Of a stretch of DNA of 64,000 nucleotides, positions 39,219 to 51,400 are shown in pieces. The notes beneath the pieces were generated by a model, which ran no database searches, had not been told where the DNA came from, and was given only the letters and a program-made list of their open reading frames with translations. Both the position numbers and the translations under genes were made by a program. Origin of the DNA: Lanius collurio (taxonomy: Eukaryota; Chordata; Aves; Passeriformes; Laniidae); NCBI GenBank assembly GCA_020086605.1, contig JACBWW010000002.1, forward strand, positions 25,318,668-25,382,667, given 5' to 3'. Positions within the stretch are counted from its first letter, which is position 1. Each line of letters opens with the position of its first letter.

Positions 39219-42200
39219 TGTAATTTTGGGGAGCAGCAATTTCTGTAAACTCATGTGTTCTTTGAGCAGTGTTTGATGGGCAGAAGTGTGGAAACAAACA
39301 ATTGAAAAGCAGGCATAACCATCAGATAATTAAGTCTTGGTTTTATTAACGCCTTTCAAGATGTGTATTTGGAAGCATTTGCAGGCTGGGGCTTGGCAGT
39401 GTGTTTTCAGGCTGTCCCAGGTATCCAAGAGCCTACTTGATGCCTGTGTAGTCAACCTGAGATGCATTGAGGAAGAAAATACAGTCATTGTCCTTGTCCT
39501 ATGCTGAAATTTGTGGATGTTTAGTGGAAGTTGGTTTGGACTACACTGTTAGAAATTAAGAAATCAGAATATGATAGTTAGCCTCTTCTGTGTGGTTAAT
39601 TGGTTTGTATAAAAGGTGGCAATCTTTAACATGGCAATATGAGTTTTCTTGGGCAGCTGCTGTTCATGAGCATCATAGAGATGCTTACCAAAGTTGTTCC
39701 CACTGAGTGACAGAGAGGATGAAAATATTTCCCTGAAAAAAATGCTCAGATGTTTCAGGAAGATTCTTTTTTCCATAAGGATGTGAAAGTGTTGAGAATA
39801 TTTATCTAAATCTGATAATGTGTTTAGTTGAAGAGAGTTACAATAGGTGAACAGTCTTGACTTTTTCATCATCAGTGTTTTTAAGCTTAGAGACAAACAC
39901 AGTTACGGAAATGATTCTCGTGTAAACTGCCAGTGAAAGCCTCTGCCATATTTCTACTGAGCAGCAGAGAAACTGATGGACAGCAGTGTTGATCTATCCA
40001 GTTATGTCAGGGGTGTTTTACAAAAAAACCATCTGGTAAAAGATAGTGTTACATTCAACAGAGCAAATGAACTCCTGGGGAGGGTGGGGAAGGACTAGGA
40101 TGAGTCTTGTGTAAATAGTCCTTGTTTGGGCCAACGCTTTTGTTTAGCTGGTGGAAATGTTCCCAGGAGGAAGAAGGGTTGGAAATACGACCATTAAAAA
40201 AAGTCTCTGCCTGTGCTAATGGAAATACCTGTGCAGGTTACTGTCCTTTTGATATCTGCTTCTTATCTTCCCACTTAAATCTTCCTTTAGGTTACATTTT
40301 CTGAGAATCTTAAAATCTCATCTGCCTTGAGCTCTTATTGCAGGGTGAATCTCATAAAGGGCTATTGATTTTTTTCTTGGAGTAGTTTTTTGAAGGGTGG
40401 TAGGGTTTCAGCTTCAGCCCTACCCCTCTCACTACCAAAAAGCTGATTTGTACCTCCTTATACCCAGTTCATTTAATTCTAGTTGGTTATCTCTTACCCT
40501 GCCTTCTGACTTAGTTTTGCTGCTGTATAGTTAGTTGAGAAAGCTTATGAGTTGCTGTATCATTTAAGATGTTTTTGAGAATCTGGATTCCACTACAGAA
40601 GGCATAAATCCAGTTGAATAGTACAACCTGTGGGTCTCATCTGGTTTGTAGTCAGGAGAGACTTGTTAGATTACAAAGTCCAAACTATGGCTGAGCCAAA
40701 AAGGCATTTAATGATAATATATATATTCTTCTTAGCCCAAGTTCTTCCTGCTTAAGCACAGATTGTGATATTGGCGTGTTAAACTAGTTTTGCCCTGCTC
40801 ATGTTGCCAAGCCATGCTGTGATCCTGGGAGATCACACCAGTGTTTAAACCATGCCCCGTGCATGTGTTTCTAAGCTTCTCAAAGCCCTGTGTTGACATG
40901 GTCCTCAAGGCCAGTCTTCTTCCATTCCCTCAAGTTTGAACTGCAGGCTCCCAAAATTACTTCTGGGCTATTTTGAGAAACCCTTGGTCCTCACACCAGA
41001 GTGTTGGACTAGGGTGTTGAGAAAAGATTTGTGCAGCTGGATTTGTACTTTGCTGAAAGGGAAAGGATAACTTGTTGCCAAGCCAAATATTGTCATTATT
41101 TTTTGGAATACTTGTGAAAAGCAGCCAAAAACATTGTATAAGGGATAAATGATGGACTTCAAGCTAATATTTTTCCATTAAGAATTTATTTTTTTATGCT
41201 TCATATCATCAAGATACAGTGCTTTTGAATGTAGCTTGTTTTCAGGTGTATGGCTCCTTGAATTGTTTCCTTGCAATCAGACATTTGCAAATGTACATCA
41301 GTTTTGAAAAGTGTCTCATATGTATTAGCACTTCTTTTGGAAAAGCAAACTGAGCATGTTAGCTAATGATTTCTTGTACCTTTATAGTCCAAGCTGACTG
41401 AAAAGCAGTCTTGTGCTATGTTTTCCTTGAGCAGTGCATCTGAAAAAACGTGTAGAAGGAACTCCATGATGAGATGACTTTTGTTGCTGTCAGGTTCTCT
41501 GCTGACATTTGTTAGCTTTGCATTGTATTTTGCATAATTATCTTCAATAACTGTCAGGTTAAAAAAGACAAATTTCTTTGTCATATGGACTGTAACATGG
41601 ATTTTTTTGTTGTTGTTTTTGCTTATATTAGTATAATTTTTTTTCTTTTCTGCTAGAACTTAGAGATACCTGACAACTCTCTTTAGGTGAAGTTACTGCA
41701 GGTGATAACCACTAACACGATAGTAATATGGTGGCTCCCCTTCTGTTTTGGGTGACTTCCATGGCAGATAGTTGATACAAAAAGGCTACTGTGGCTGATT
41801 TATAAACAGCTAAAGGAAATTAAGATTCCCCTTCATAACTTTGCTGAGGTTATGATTTTATATACCAGTTTTGAATGACTACTTTGAAACAATGTTGGGC
41901 TTCAAGTGTCTTGTAGAATTTTGGATCCAAATGAGAAATACCTACTTGTTGAATAATAGTCTGCTTGTGAGTTTTTTTGTATGGCTCAGTACAAGGCTCT
42001 GTCAGAATTGCAGTACCACCAAAATTACCTTGTTTAAATGCAACTGTTGTACAAAAGTGAATGTTATTTTGAGTGAGAAATTCTGTTTTCTTATTTATGA
42101 AGGAAATAGTTTTCTTGGGAATAAGCATCCATAAATGTAATATATTTCATGATTTTGAAAAGGCTTATTAATCATGAGATATGAGAAAGATGAAAGTGTT

Positions 42201-42766
42201 TCATTCTCCAAAGATCTGTTAGCTTTTATTATTACAAGTATAAATTTTTGCTTTAAATGGAAATGCTTCTTCAAAAACTTAGTATTAACTTCTTACTAAA
42301 ACTCAGTAGTTTAAAATGCTGGAAAAATATCTAAAATGGCAAAGATAGAAAATTCAGAGGGAGATTATTTTGAAATACGCCAGTGTAATTTTGAGCTTCT
42401 CCAGTGCAGCCCTGAATTTTCTCTTTTTCACTGCAATTCATACTTTGTGAAACTTCTTGGATAGGTTATATTTAAAGCTACATTCACTTGCCTGAATAAG
42501 TCAAATAAATATTTTGTCATTTAAAATTATATAGATCTGCTTATGTTAGTGTGCCATTTGAAATGAGACCCCATTGAGGTAACCATGCAGGTATTTGTGC
42601 TGGTATGACAGTAGTGAAGTGGGGTATCTGTGTACTGTACCCGCATTCTGTGCTGAGCAAAATCACATGGACTTCCAGAAATAAGCAATGGTTTTTAAGA
42701 GCAGCTTTATTTAATGTTGCAGCAGCAAGTGTCATTTGTACCATATAATTATGTAAATTGGGTGCT

Positions 42767-42772
42767 AATAAA
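42767..42772 (+). promoter_or_regulatory. STRN: Candidate distal STRN poly(A) signal
   Basis: AATAAA with TGTA elements shortly upstream (TTTGTACC, ATGTAAATT) and a GT-rich stretch (TTGCATTGTGTTC) about 20 nt downstream. Sequence composition also turns more GC-rich just after it. Confidence 0.5.
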
Positions 42773-42790
42773 TACTATTTTTCAACATTT

Positions 42791-45700
42791 TGCATTGTGT
42801 TCATAATTCTGCCTTTTATCACAAGATATGTGTGGTTTTGGAGTGAGTGCTAGGAGGGGGAAGTGCATTAGGACTAAGACAAATGGACTTGTTTGGAGGG
42901 GCTTGAGGTAACTCCATGTAAAATTGTTGATGAACTGTGCAGCATGCCACTGTTCACAGGAGTGCCATGTGTTTTGTGTTCTCCGGGTGTGTTGGTTTCA
43001 TGCTGCTCCTCCAGCTTGGCTCTGTTGACACCACACATCCCTCCATGTGCTGAGGCACGTGGTCCCTGTGTGGGGGTGAATGTGGGGTGAGCCGACATGC
43101 GGAGTGGGTGCGGTTGTGCAGGAGCTGGTCTGTCAGCGGGCGTTGTTCGCAGCCAGGCACGTGGCTCTTCCCGAGGACAGCATTCATTCAGCATAAAAAT
43201 AAATGTGTGGTTCTGCCCTTGGGGAGAGGATGAGGGAGAGCAAACCACACATCACAGATGGCAGCTGCATTGCTACAGGAAGGTGCTCAGAATGGCACTG
43301 TGAAGGGGTGGCAGGAGAGCCTACACAGAACTGAGCAGAACAAGTTGTTGTCAGTGAGTCCATCCTGTTTTTTCTGAGCTTGTATGTGGGATAAGTGAAG
43401 TTCTCATCTTTTCTTAGTAGGTATAAAATAGCCTGATTTGGTCCTAGTCATCTTCCTTCCTCACAGGAAAGGAGGAATCTCTTTATGAATTGACAGTGCA
43501 ATCTCATTCACCCCAGTGTGACTGCCTCTAGAGGATTCCTGAGGTAGGAGAAAGAAGATTTAGTGAATAGTGTACAAGTGACCCTCATGTGGGAGGCCTT
43601 CCTAGCATGCTTGTGGGTGGGTTTGTCTATGAACAAGACGTGGCCCCATGATGATTTGTGTGTGAGAAAAGAGAGTATACTTGGTGATGCAATGGAACTT
43701 CTACAATTTCTTGTGCTTAAAAAGAAGTAATTTCTATGACTGCTGGAATTCTTGAACTGCATTGTCAGAGTTCTCATTAGAAATCTGAGAAGGGATTAAA
43801 CTGGTGTTAAGAAAAATAACACATTTCCTGCCATTCGGTAAGACTGACACAGTTGATGGTGAGCAGTGTTGCTGATGCAGTGCTAAAACCCTCATCCCCC
43901 TTCCTCCTCCAGTTTAACAAGGAAAAAAGATTATGTTGAGGAATTTGAAGCATTCAGCTGCATAGATGTACATTTGTAATGTTTTCAATATGTAGGTGAC
44001 TTAGCAGATGTAAATGGCCTTGTACTGTCTAAGATGTCGCAAAATGGGATGGGAATGGAAAAGAAAAGGGATGAAGTTGTTTCCATAATGTTGCTCATGG
44101 ACAAAGAAAAATAGCTAGCAGAATGATAGTGACTTTGTTCAAGCATGAAGTAATTTAAAGTATGCACACCACAGAAAAGTGAATTAAATTTGGTGTCTGG
44201 GTAATATTTCTGATACTATTTACTACTTGATTTGACTTTTTAAGTAGATAACATGGATAATTTTTTGTGGGGTTATAGGTAGGGTGTTAAATCACTAAAT
44301 ATGTTTAGATTGGGTTGATCCTGGCTGGATGCTTAACTCCAGAGCTTTTCCTGGTTACTGGTATGGTTCTCGTGTGCTGGAGAGCGTGGGGGGAAGGAGC
44401 ATGAGGAGGAAGGGGAAGCTTGTCTGCCCACCTGTCAGCAGCCATGGAGAAACTCTCCTCTTGCTGGACCACCCTTCTGTGCAGGGTGGCACGATTGAGT
44501 TAGCACTCTCTGAAGAGATGGCTGAACTCTTAATTTAATTTGGTGGCTCACTGAAAATGTGAGTAGCTAATGCTGGAGTTGGAAGAGATGATGAAACTGA
44601 GCTCTTCCAAGGCTTCCAGAGCATGGGCATCAGTAGGTATTTCCAGATGGGTGTTCTGCATTGTGATTGCTGAGCACTGATAAGCCACCAGCCCAACTCT
44701 GAGTGCAAAGCTGCTTATTTCTTAGGGAGAGGGTGGTCAGACAACACCCTCTAGGGTGTGCATGCAGTGGCTAGTTCAGACAGCTCCCATCTCTTCAGGA
44801 TGCCTCTGCCAGACAACAGGTTCCGCTGCACTGGTCGGACATCTGGAACTAAGTGGCCCAGCATCAAGCGAGTGGACATCTCGATCATCTTTTGATTCAG
44901 TCCCACATCTAGAAAGTGTGTAGAGCCTGTGCTGGTTTTTTTCAGCTTCCAAAAGAAGTCTGGTTCTAAAAAGGACGTGATGTTGCAGACTTTGGAAAGT
45001 ACATATGATCTTGATGCCCTTCAGTCATTAGACTCTACTTCAGTGACTGATTCCTCTGACAGGTAATTTTGTGGTAGTTCATTCTAAGGATCTTTTTCAT
45101 CTGAGCATGTAAAAGGACAACATTGAAGCACCCTAGGCTTTGCCAGCCTTGCTAGGTCTTCCATAATGTAGTATTAACCTCAGCTGTGTTTCAGAAACTA
45201 AAATGGCATGGGCTGTATTTGCTGTTTGTTTTTTAACCCCATATGAGATGACATGCACTGCATGGGCCTTTAGGACAATTTTATTGCAAAAGATATAGAA
45301 ACTTATGTTGATAAGCTCAAAATAACTTGTATATGTTACAGAAGGAGTTCTGCTGCTTTCTTCAAACAAATATACTTCTTTGAACATTTATCTATATATG
45401 TAAGTCATTTTGGTTTTTTCAATAAAACAGTATATAGAGAGTTTAGTAGATGGCAAGTAATTTGATTGCTATGAAAGATAAAGATTAAGAGGAATGTGTT
45501 CTGTGATTGCCTTTCTTAATGGAAGGGTGTATTCTTAAAGTGTTGAGGCTTCCACCTAATTTTATGGTGTTTATGAATAGGACGTCTAAGTTTAGATGAG
45601 AGTTGGATTAAACCACTTTCATACTTTGAGTTCTGACAATTGCAGGATTGTCCCAAGAAGTAAATAAAAATGCACTTAGAGAAACGAGCACCATAGTTGT

Positions 45701-46949
45701 TCTGTAAATTTAAGGTAAACCATTTGAACAATAACAAACCCTGAAGTGCCCTTTGTAAATGCTTGACAAAAGATAGCTGTGCAACTTATCTGTGAAAGAG
45801 CATTTGAAAGCTTAATGTCATTGCTTGAAGTTTAAGCTTTAGAAAAAATTATATCCCATATGCATATATCCCTTATGCACATCCTAAAGAACATGTGTGC
45901 TCTAGCTGTTCGTGATGTCTTGGCCATCACTGCTGTGCTTTTGGCGGAGCGAAGTGAAACATTGCGAAGTCTCTGCAGGGTACCAATCTTTGGTGCTGCA
46001 AGAGTACATTCAGTATGGAGAACAATATGTGGTAGTAAGCTGCTGCATTAAAAACTAAACCACGGTATTAAGAGTAACTGTAAGTTAGGATTCAGGACTT
46101 TTTCTCAGGTAGCCCCTAATCAAGCCCCAGTAAAACAGGTTTTCAGACAATAAATCAGGTGTCTGAATTGAAGTCCCCAGTAAATTCAGTTTATGGGTTT
46201 GAGTCTTGTCCAGTCCACGTAATGTCCCTTGTTGACAGAGAAAGTTGTGTTCAGCAGAATGATAGTGAGAAGCTGGGTCAGGAGATGGGGGCTATCAGCA
46301 GTTGCTCTGCTCATACCTAACTCTCTTTATCCTTAATCATTTTTTCAAGCCAAGAAGCTATTGCTGTGAAGTGCAGCAGCACAGATTAGTGGTAGAAACT
46401 CTGCATACAAATATATTTGTGGAAGCTGAAAGTATCCTGTGCTTTTGGTCTGGGTAGAGTAGTTGAATTGATGATATTCAGTTAAAACTGGAACTTAATG
46501 TTTCTTCTAAGGGGAAGTGATGAACTTTCACTGTGTGAAACCACTGTTTCATCCACAATTGGTTTTGATAACCTCTTAAGTGGACCCCAGCCTGGCTTAT
46601 GTTACCACACCAGGGGGATCATGCAGAATCTGCTGTTTTTATTAATTTGCATTATGCTTACGTAGTTGACAGGTTTTGAGCTATTTCAGTCATATTTCCA
46701 AACATAATGATTTAAAAAATGGTGTTACTTTTGCTGATAAAATGAGTTTCCCTTATGGCAGTTCAATTAAAATTTATGTGGCTAATAAATATCTTGGCTC
46801 ATGGTTATTAAAACTATAAATGCTGTTAAAAGCCTGATTTGCAAGTAATATGGCAAATTTGAGTTTTAATTTCTTTCCATTTCCTGTTAGTTCCACGAGC
46901 CTGGCACAGCATGGCTTTGATTGCCGTAAGGGGTGTGAACACTCGTGTT
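42791..46949. other. Intergenic region between STRN and VIT
   Basis: More GC-rich than the STRN introns. No known gene was recognised. It contains the exon-like open segment at 44946-45062 and several small open frames without recognisable content, such as 44329-44538 and 45860-46051 on the plus strand. Confidence 0.5.
44946..45062 (+). other. Orphan exon-like segment, unknown gene
   Basis: 117 nt between a strong acceptor (GGTTTTTTTCAG) and a donor (CAG|gtaatt). Only one frame is open throughout; it reads FQKKSGSKKDVMLQTLESTY, DLDALQSLDSTSVTDSSD, which has a protein-like acidic/Ser composition. I do not recognise it. It could be an exon of an unannotated plus-strand gene, an alternative downstream STRN exon, or chance. 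If spliced from the STRN donor at 34819 it would be read in another frame and stop after about 12 codons. No partner exon with a matching phase was found nearby. Confidence 0.3.
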
Positions 46950-48249
46950 TTTATTGGGTCCTTTGATAACATTGCTTAATGAACGTATTTTCTTAAATGA
47001 TACTGGTTGGAGCATAATCAGCAACTGCTGCTTGCAAAACAAAGTGCAGGTCTTTTGGTCCTCCTAATGTGTCACTCCTCCCCCACTGACTGGTGACATG
47101 GGTAGTTCTCCACTTAAAAAACCACTATGTGTTCGGACTGATCCAGGGCTGTAGTAGGTACATTTTGAAACCAATCCGTAAAAGAGAAGTCAATCCTAAA
47201 CTTGACAGAGAGTGTCTGTAAATGCTTGAAATTCTGCTTTTCCCAGTGTATAATACAGAACTTCAGATAATTCCCTCTTAAATCCTGTTAATGGCTCTTG
47301 AATAGCTCTCCTCACACTAGAGACTCCTCTTCTGAGTGGTGGTTTAATGACAGACCGGTGGGTCTTAAAGGCTTTTCTGATTGTGAGCAACTTAAACCCA
47401 CAGTTTTTCTCAAAGAGTCTCCTCTGTTCTGGCAACACTCGTGTGGTCCTGCAGGCCTTAAACCACCCAAGAGTGAAGGATGAAGCTGAGGGGGAAAGAC
47501 ACTTAAGATCAAGCATTAATGCAGTATTGTAGGACACTAAATTCTGGTTCCTGTATGTTGGCTGCTGTGTGGATTTGAGGCTTTACTGGGGTTGGCAGAG
47601 GATTATAGGGTCCTGGGGCTCGACATTTTCCGCTTACTTGCTTTCCAGTTTCTCAGGGTTTGGATAAATCCCAGTGCTTGAGTTTACACTATCTGAAGCT
47701 TAACTTGCTGACAAGACAGCAATATGGAGGGAGTACCTGCTTTTAAGAAGGTACCCAAATTGAGTTGTGTTCCCCCCTTCAAAAGAAGCATCTGGTATTT
47801 GAGCCCTGATCTGTGTCTCATGTGGTGGGCAGTGCCACATGAGGTGTTTCTGCCACAGCAGCTCAGCAGCCTGGCTGCTCCCTGAAGGGACCTGGTCACT
47901 CCAGGGAGAAGGTGGCACATTTTAACGAGCTTGTGTGTGTCCAAAGGTGAGAATTGGGCAAGCTGGGGCTCTATGCTGGAAGCAGCTCTTCAAACTACTG
48001 CAGTTATTTCCTCCATGTTTACTGCCTCCTTTTCTATCCAGCCAAATCAGAGTTTCTGATGCCTGCAAGGAAAAAGAATAAAAATCAACAGTCTACACAG
48101 AGCGTTATCATGCATAGGGACAGAGCTGCAATCAACCTTGCTGACTGGAAAGTGCCAGAGGGAAACACCTCCAGTGTTTCTTGAACTGAGGGCTGGCATT
48201 ATTCCTGTGGCACTTGGTGTGCCCAAGGGTCCTGCCTTGCTTGAGTCCA
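46930..48249 (-). other. VIT: Probable VIT 3' UTR
   Basis: Sequence between the VIT stop and the first AATAAA on its strand. It contains overlapping small open frames on both strands (47196-47537 minus, 47298-47483 plus) without recognisable content. Confidence 0.4.
46950..46955 (-). promoter_or_regulatory. VIT: Candidate VIT poly(A) signal
   Basis: TTTATT on the plus strand, AATAAA on the minus strand, is the first canonical hexamer found downstream of the VIT stop. It would give a 3' UTR of about 1.3 kb. A variant ATTAAA (minus strand) lies nearer the stop, at 47343-47348. Confidence 0.35.
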
Positions 48250-48428
48250 TCAGTTCCGTGGCTGGGAGTTGAACTCTGTGCAAATGTTTTGGATGAGCTG
48301 ATTAACATAGCGGTAGAGGTTGTCAAATTCATCCACAAAGAAGGAATGCTCCTTAGCAGGGTCTGATGCAATGGCTTCCAGTTCATCTGGGGCTGCCCAA
48401 GCAACTCCAATGGAATAAGCAATGACTC
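48250..48428 (-). CDS. VIT: VIT last coding exon
   Basis: Acceptor ttctttccag (minus strand) and stop TGA at 48250-48252. Encodes [40 protein letters not shown] and [19 protein letters not shown], the end of vWA2 and the conserved C-terminal tail. The first two bases complete a Gly codon begun in the preceding exon. Confidence 0.97.
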
Positions 48429-51400
48429 CTGGAAAGAAACCCAAAGTTTAGAATAAGCATTAAAGTTTTCATTGCATTAAATCTTATTTAAGACCAATAC
48501 TGCAAATGTGGTTCCCAGGCCACAAAAAAATGGGTATTGAGCTGCAGTGCTCTCTGTATAAATAGGTATTTTCAAATTAGAGGAAAGCTCTAGCTTGTGC
48601 TTTGGAAGTACCTTTTGCCAGCAGCAAAAAGGTTTAAACAATAGTGAAACTTTTGCTCTGGGTCTAAACAATAGGCTCCTGAACAACAGGATCTTGTTCT
48701 GGTTCAAATGTGTTGGAAGATATATGCCTATCTTCACTAGAAAGCCAAAGGAGTCCTGTGTTGCTGAGACAGCAAAAATTGCTTGAGATCTCCTGGATAC
48801 AGCTGCATTTGTGATGATTTATAAGGTTTTTTTTCTGAAGTTCCTTATTCAGCTATTAAACAGATGCTGATCTTGTTGGAGCTCAGTAGGACCCCAGGGA
48901 CAAGTACTACTCTTCCTTCATAAGGTTTCATCCAGAGCCTTCCAATCATAGGAAACTGCATTTATCTGACCTGGATGAGTGCTGAGGCACGAGAGGAGAG
49001 CAGGCAGCAATAGAAGACCTTACCATTTTGGTGAGCTGCCATGGCTGGCATGCTGACATCATCGTAAGACCTGCCGTCTGTGATGAGAATCATGATCTTC
49101 CTTTTGTTGGGTTTGGACTTGCTGAACAGCTGCTCAGAGGTGTAGCTAATGGCTGCTCCCGTGCTGGTGCCCCCACTCCAGTAGCTGATCCTTTTGATAG
49201 CATTCAGCACATCCTGCTTTGTGCTGTGCTTGTCAAAGCTGAACTCCAGCCTCTGCTCGTAGGTGTACTGCACTGCTCCGATGCGCGTGTCGGTGTCCGA
49301 AATCTCAAACTCCTTGCTGATGTTGGCTACAAACTGGAGGACCGTGCGGAAGTTGCCGGTGCCGATGCTGCTGGAGCCATCGATCACGAAGCCGATATCG
49401 GCGGAATTGAGGCACGTCTTGCTGCAAGCCAGCCGGTCGGTGTCGCACACCCGCTTCACCAAGGGCTGCACCACCTTGTGGAGGCTGAACCAGCTGGGAA
49501 CGTTGATGGAATAGAAGCCGCTTGTCCTGCACACTGCCTGCAAGGCAACATGAGGATAATGCAATGGAAATTCAGTCTGCCTGTTTCTGCTGGGGTATGT
49601 AGCTAAATTGTAAATAGAGGCTCCTGGAAAGAGCAGTGCTGGAGTCTGAAATGGCCTCTCCCGCGATCACCATCTGCTTCCCGGGGAAATGATGTCAGCG
49701 TAACATCACAGATACTTGTGCAATGTGACAGTTTTTCCTGCCTTTTTTTTTTTTTTAGAGCTGTGGGATGGAGCTGATATTATAGTAGTGAGAGAACTGT
49801 AATAAGCAAGTTTCCCACCTATCAAGATTTTTTACGTGAGTTACATTGTTCACAGGAAAAGCATCCAGATTACAGAGCTGCTCTTAGTGTGGCTCCCATG
49901 GACATTGCAGGAGCCTGTGTGTTTGCCGGATGACAACTTCAGCTCCCATCATTCAGAACAACAAGGAAAGTTTTGCCTACTGACATACCCTACTACCTTG
50001 AAGTGAAACCTGGGGCTTAAGCTGAGGATAACTTGTCTCATACTCTTCTAAGCAGAAAACCCAGGCTCATTGTGTTTGCTCTGCCAAATAGTAAGAAAAA
50101 AAAATATATATATTTATATATAAAAAATTAATTTTTATAAGCCAATACTCATAAGGACCAGATCAGCGGGAGGCTTCTATAGGGTTAGTGGGAGTCAGGT
50201 CAGCATGGGTAGGAAGTAGGGTCGGCACAGAAGAGTACAAGAGAACATGGGAGAAGTCAAGGGGTGGAGGAGGGGTGTGATGTGAATAGACTGGATCAAA
50301 TCGTCTTTGGCTTTAGTGTCTTTTAAATGCCAATTCCCCAGTTCTGTGGGTGAGAATATTTTGTTAAGCCAGGCTTTATCTATCAGCTTTGTGATGGTGT
50401 GTGTATCTGTTTTAAAAGACCAAGGCACGGGTCTTGACTTGCATAAAGCCTAACAGCTCCAAGGGAGTTAAAATTCCTTCCAGTCTGGGCTCCTCATGGT
50501 GTCCTGCTCTCATTTGTTGTTCTTACTGTCTCACTTCTATTGTAGTGTTATGATGCAGCAGTATGAAGTCACCATTCCCTCCTTACCTTCCTGTTCTGAG
50601 CCCACTCTACCCTGTCTTCTGCTGTGTTCCTGGTAGGTTTGCAGAGACTCACTGTGGCTTTGCTTTTTTTAAAACACTAAATGCAAATGAGACTACAATC
50701 CAATTACATGATGACCAGAGACAGCGCAGGTCTGTGAAGCAGCTCTGAAACTCATGGGAGATTATTTCATGGCAGAGCAACCCAGATCAGATGGGAATAC
50801 CAGATAATTCAACACTGTTTCCTAATCCCAGCCTGGTTTGCTGCTTGGTAGATATCTCCTGCCCTAACTGGGTGCCGGCTTGTCCTGAAGCACTGTTGAT
50901 CAGACAGCTACTGTTGGTGCCAAATACAAATCAATTAAGGCTCGCATTCTCTTTTTGTTTGCTGTACATGGCAGGGATTTACCCTTTTTCCAAGAGCTTC
51001 CATGAAGTCCTTAGCAACAGAAACAAATAACTGAAAAATAACCTTCATCGGCAGTGGAAAGAGAATGTTTGAGTTCTCCAGTATAGCTGAAAAACTAGCC
51101 TGTGCCTATGTTGGGACTGTGCTAACCTTTGCTTATGTGGGACCTGTTTGTAAATGCAACATTGACATTAGGTTGACAGGGCTCCTCATCCTTTCCCTGG
51201 TGGGAGATGCACAGCAGGAGGTTAGTGGAAGAAACAATTCCAAATTGCTCAGGCTGCAATTGTACTTTGTCATGCTGCTGTGTATTTGGAAAACCTCTCG
51301 TCTCAGTACAACTGCAGGTGTGTGCCAAGGTTTAGTCAATCAAAAGCCATTTGCTTGATGATGTACCTCAAAGCAGAACTTTACTGATTTCATCCCCTCT

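Larger units (their letters stand above)
35076..42790 (+). other. STRN: Probable STRN 3' UTR (long form)
   Basis: No splice or coding evidence follows the stop at 35075. AATAAA hexamers occur at 35387, 35575, 36536, 36688 and 42767; the last has the best surroundings, so a 3' UTR of about 7.7 kb is possible. It includes an A22 tract and an old CR1/L3-like piece. The extent is inference; shorter forms ending near 35.4-36.7 kb are equally allowed by the sequence. Confidence 0.45.

Noticed and set aside
44761..44915. Open stretch (SSEWTSRSSFDSVPHLE) just upstream of the orphan exon
   Set aside because: Its only nearby donor (gtgtgt) leaves the wrong phase for the open frame at 44946, so I could not link the two.
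45860..46051. 63-codon plus-strand frame (VRDVLAITAVLLAERSETLR)
   Set aside because: Protein-like at first sight, but no splice or homology support could be seen; it may be chance.
47196..47537. 113-codon minus-strand open frame, overlapped by two 61-codon plus-strand frames
   Set aside because: It lies in the presumed VIT 3' UTR, has no recognisable family, and frames open on both strands suggest a composition effect.
49028..49606. 192-codon plus-strand open frame
   Set aside because: It is the antisense of the GC-rich VIT vWA2 exon; the minus strand carries the conserved domain.
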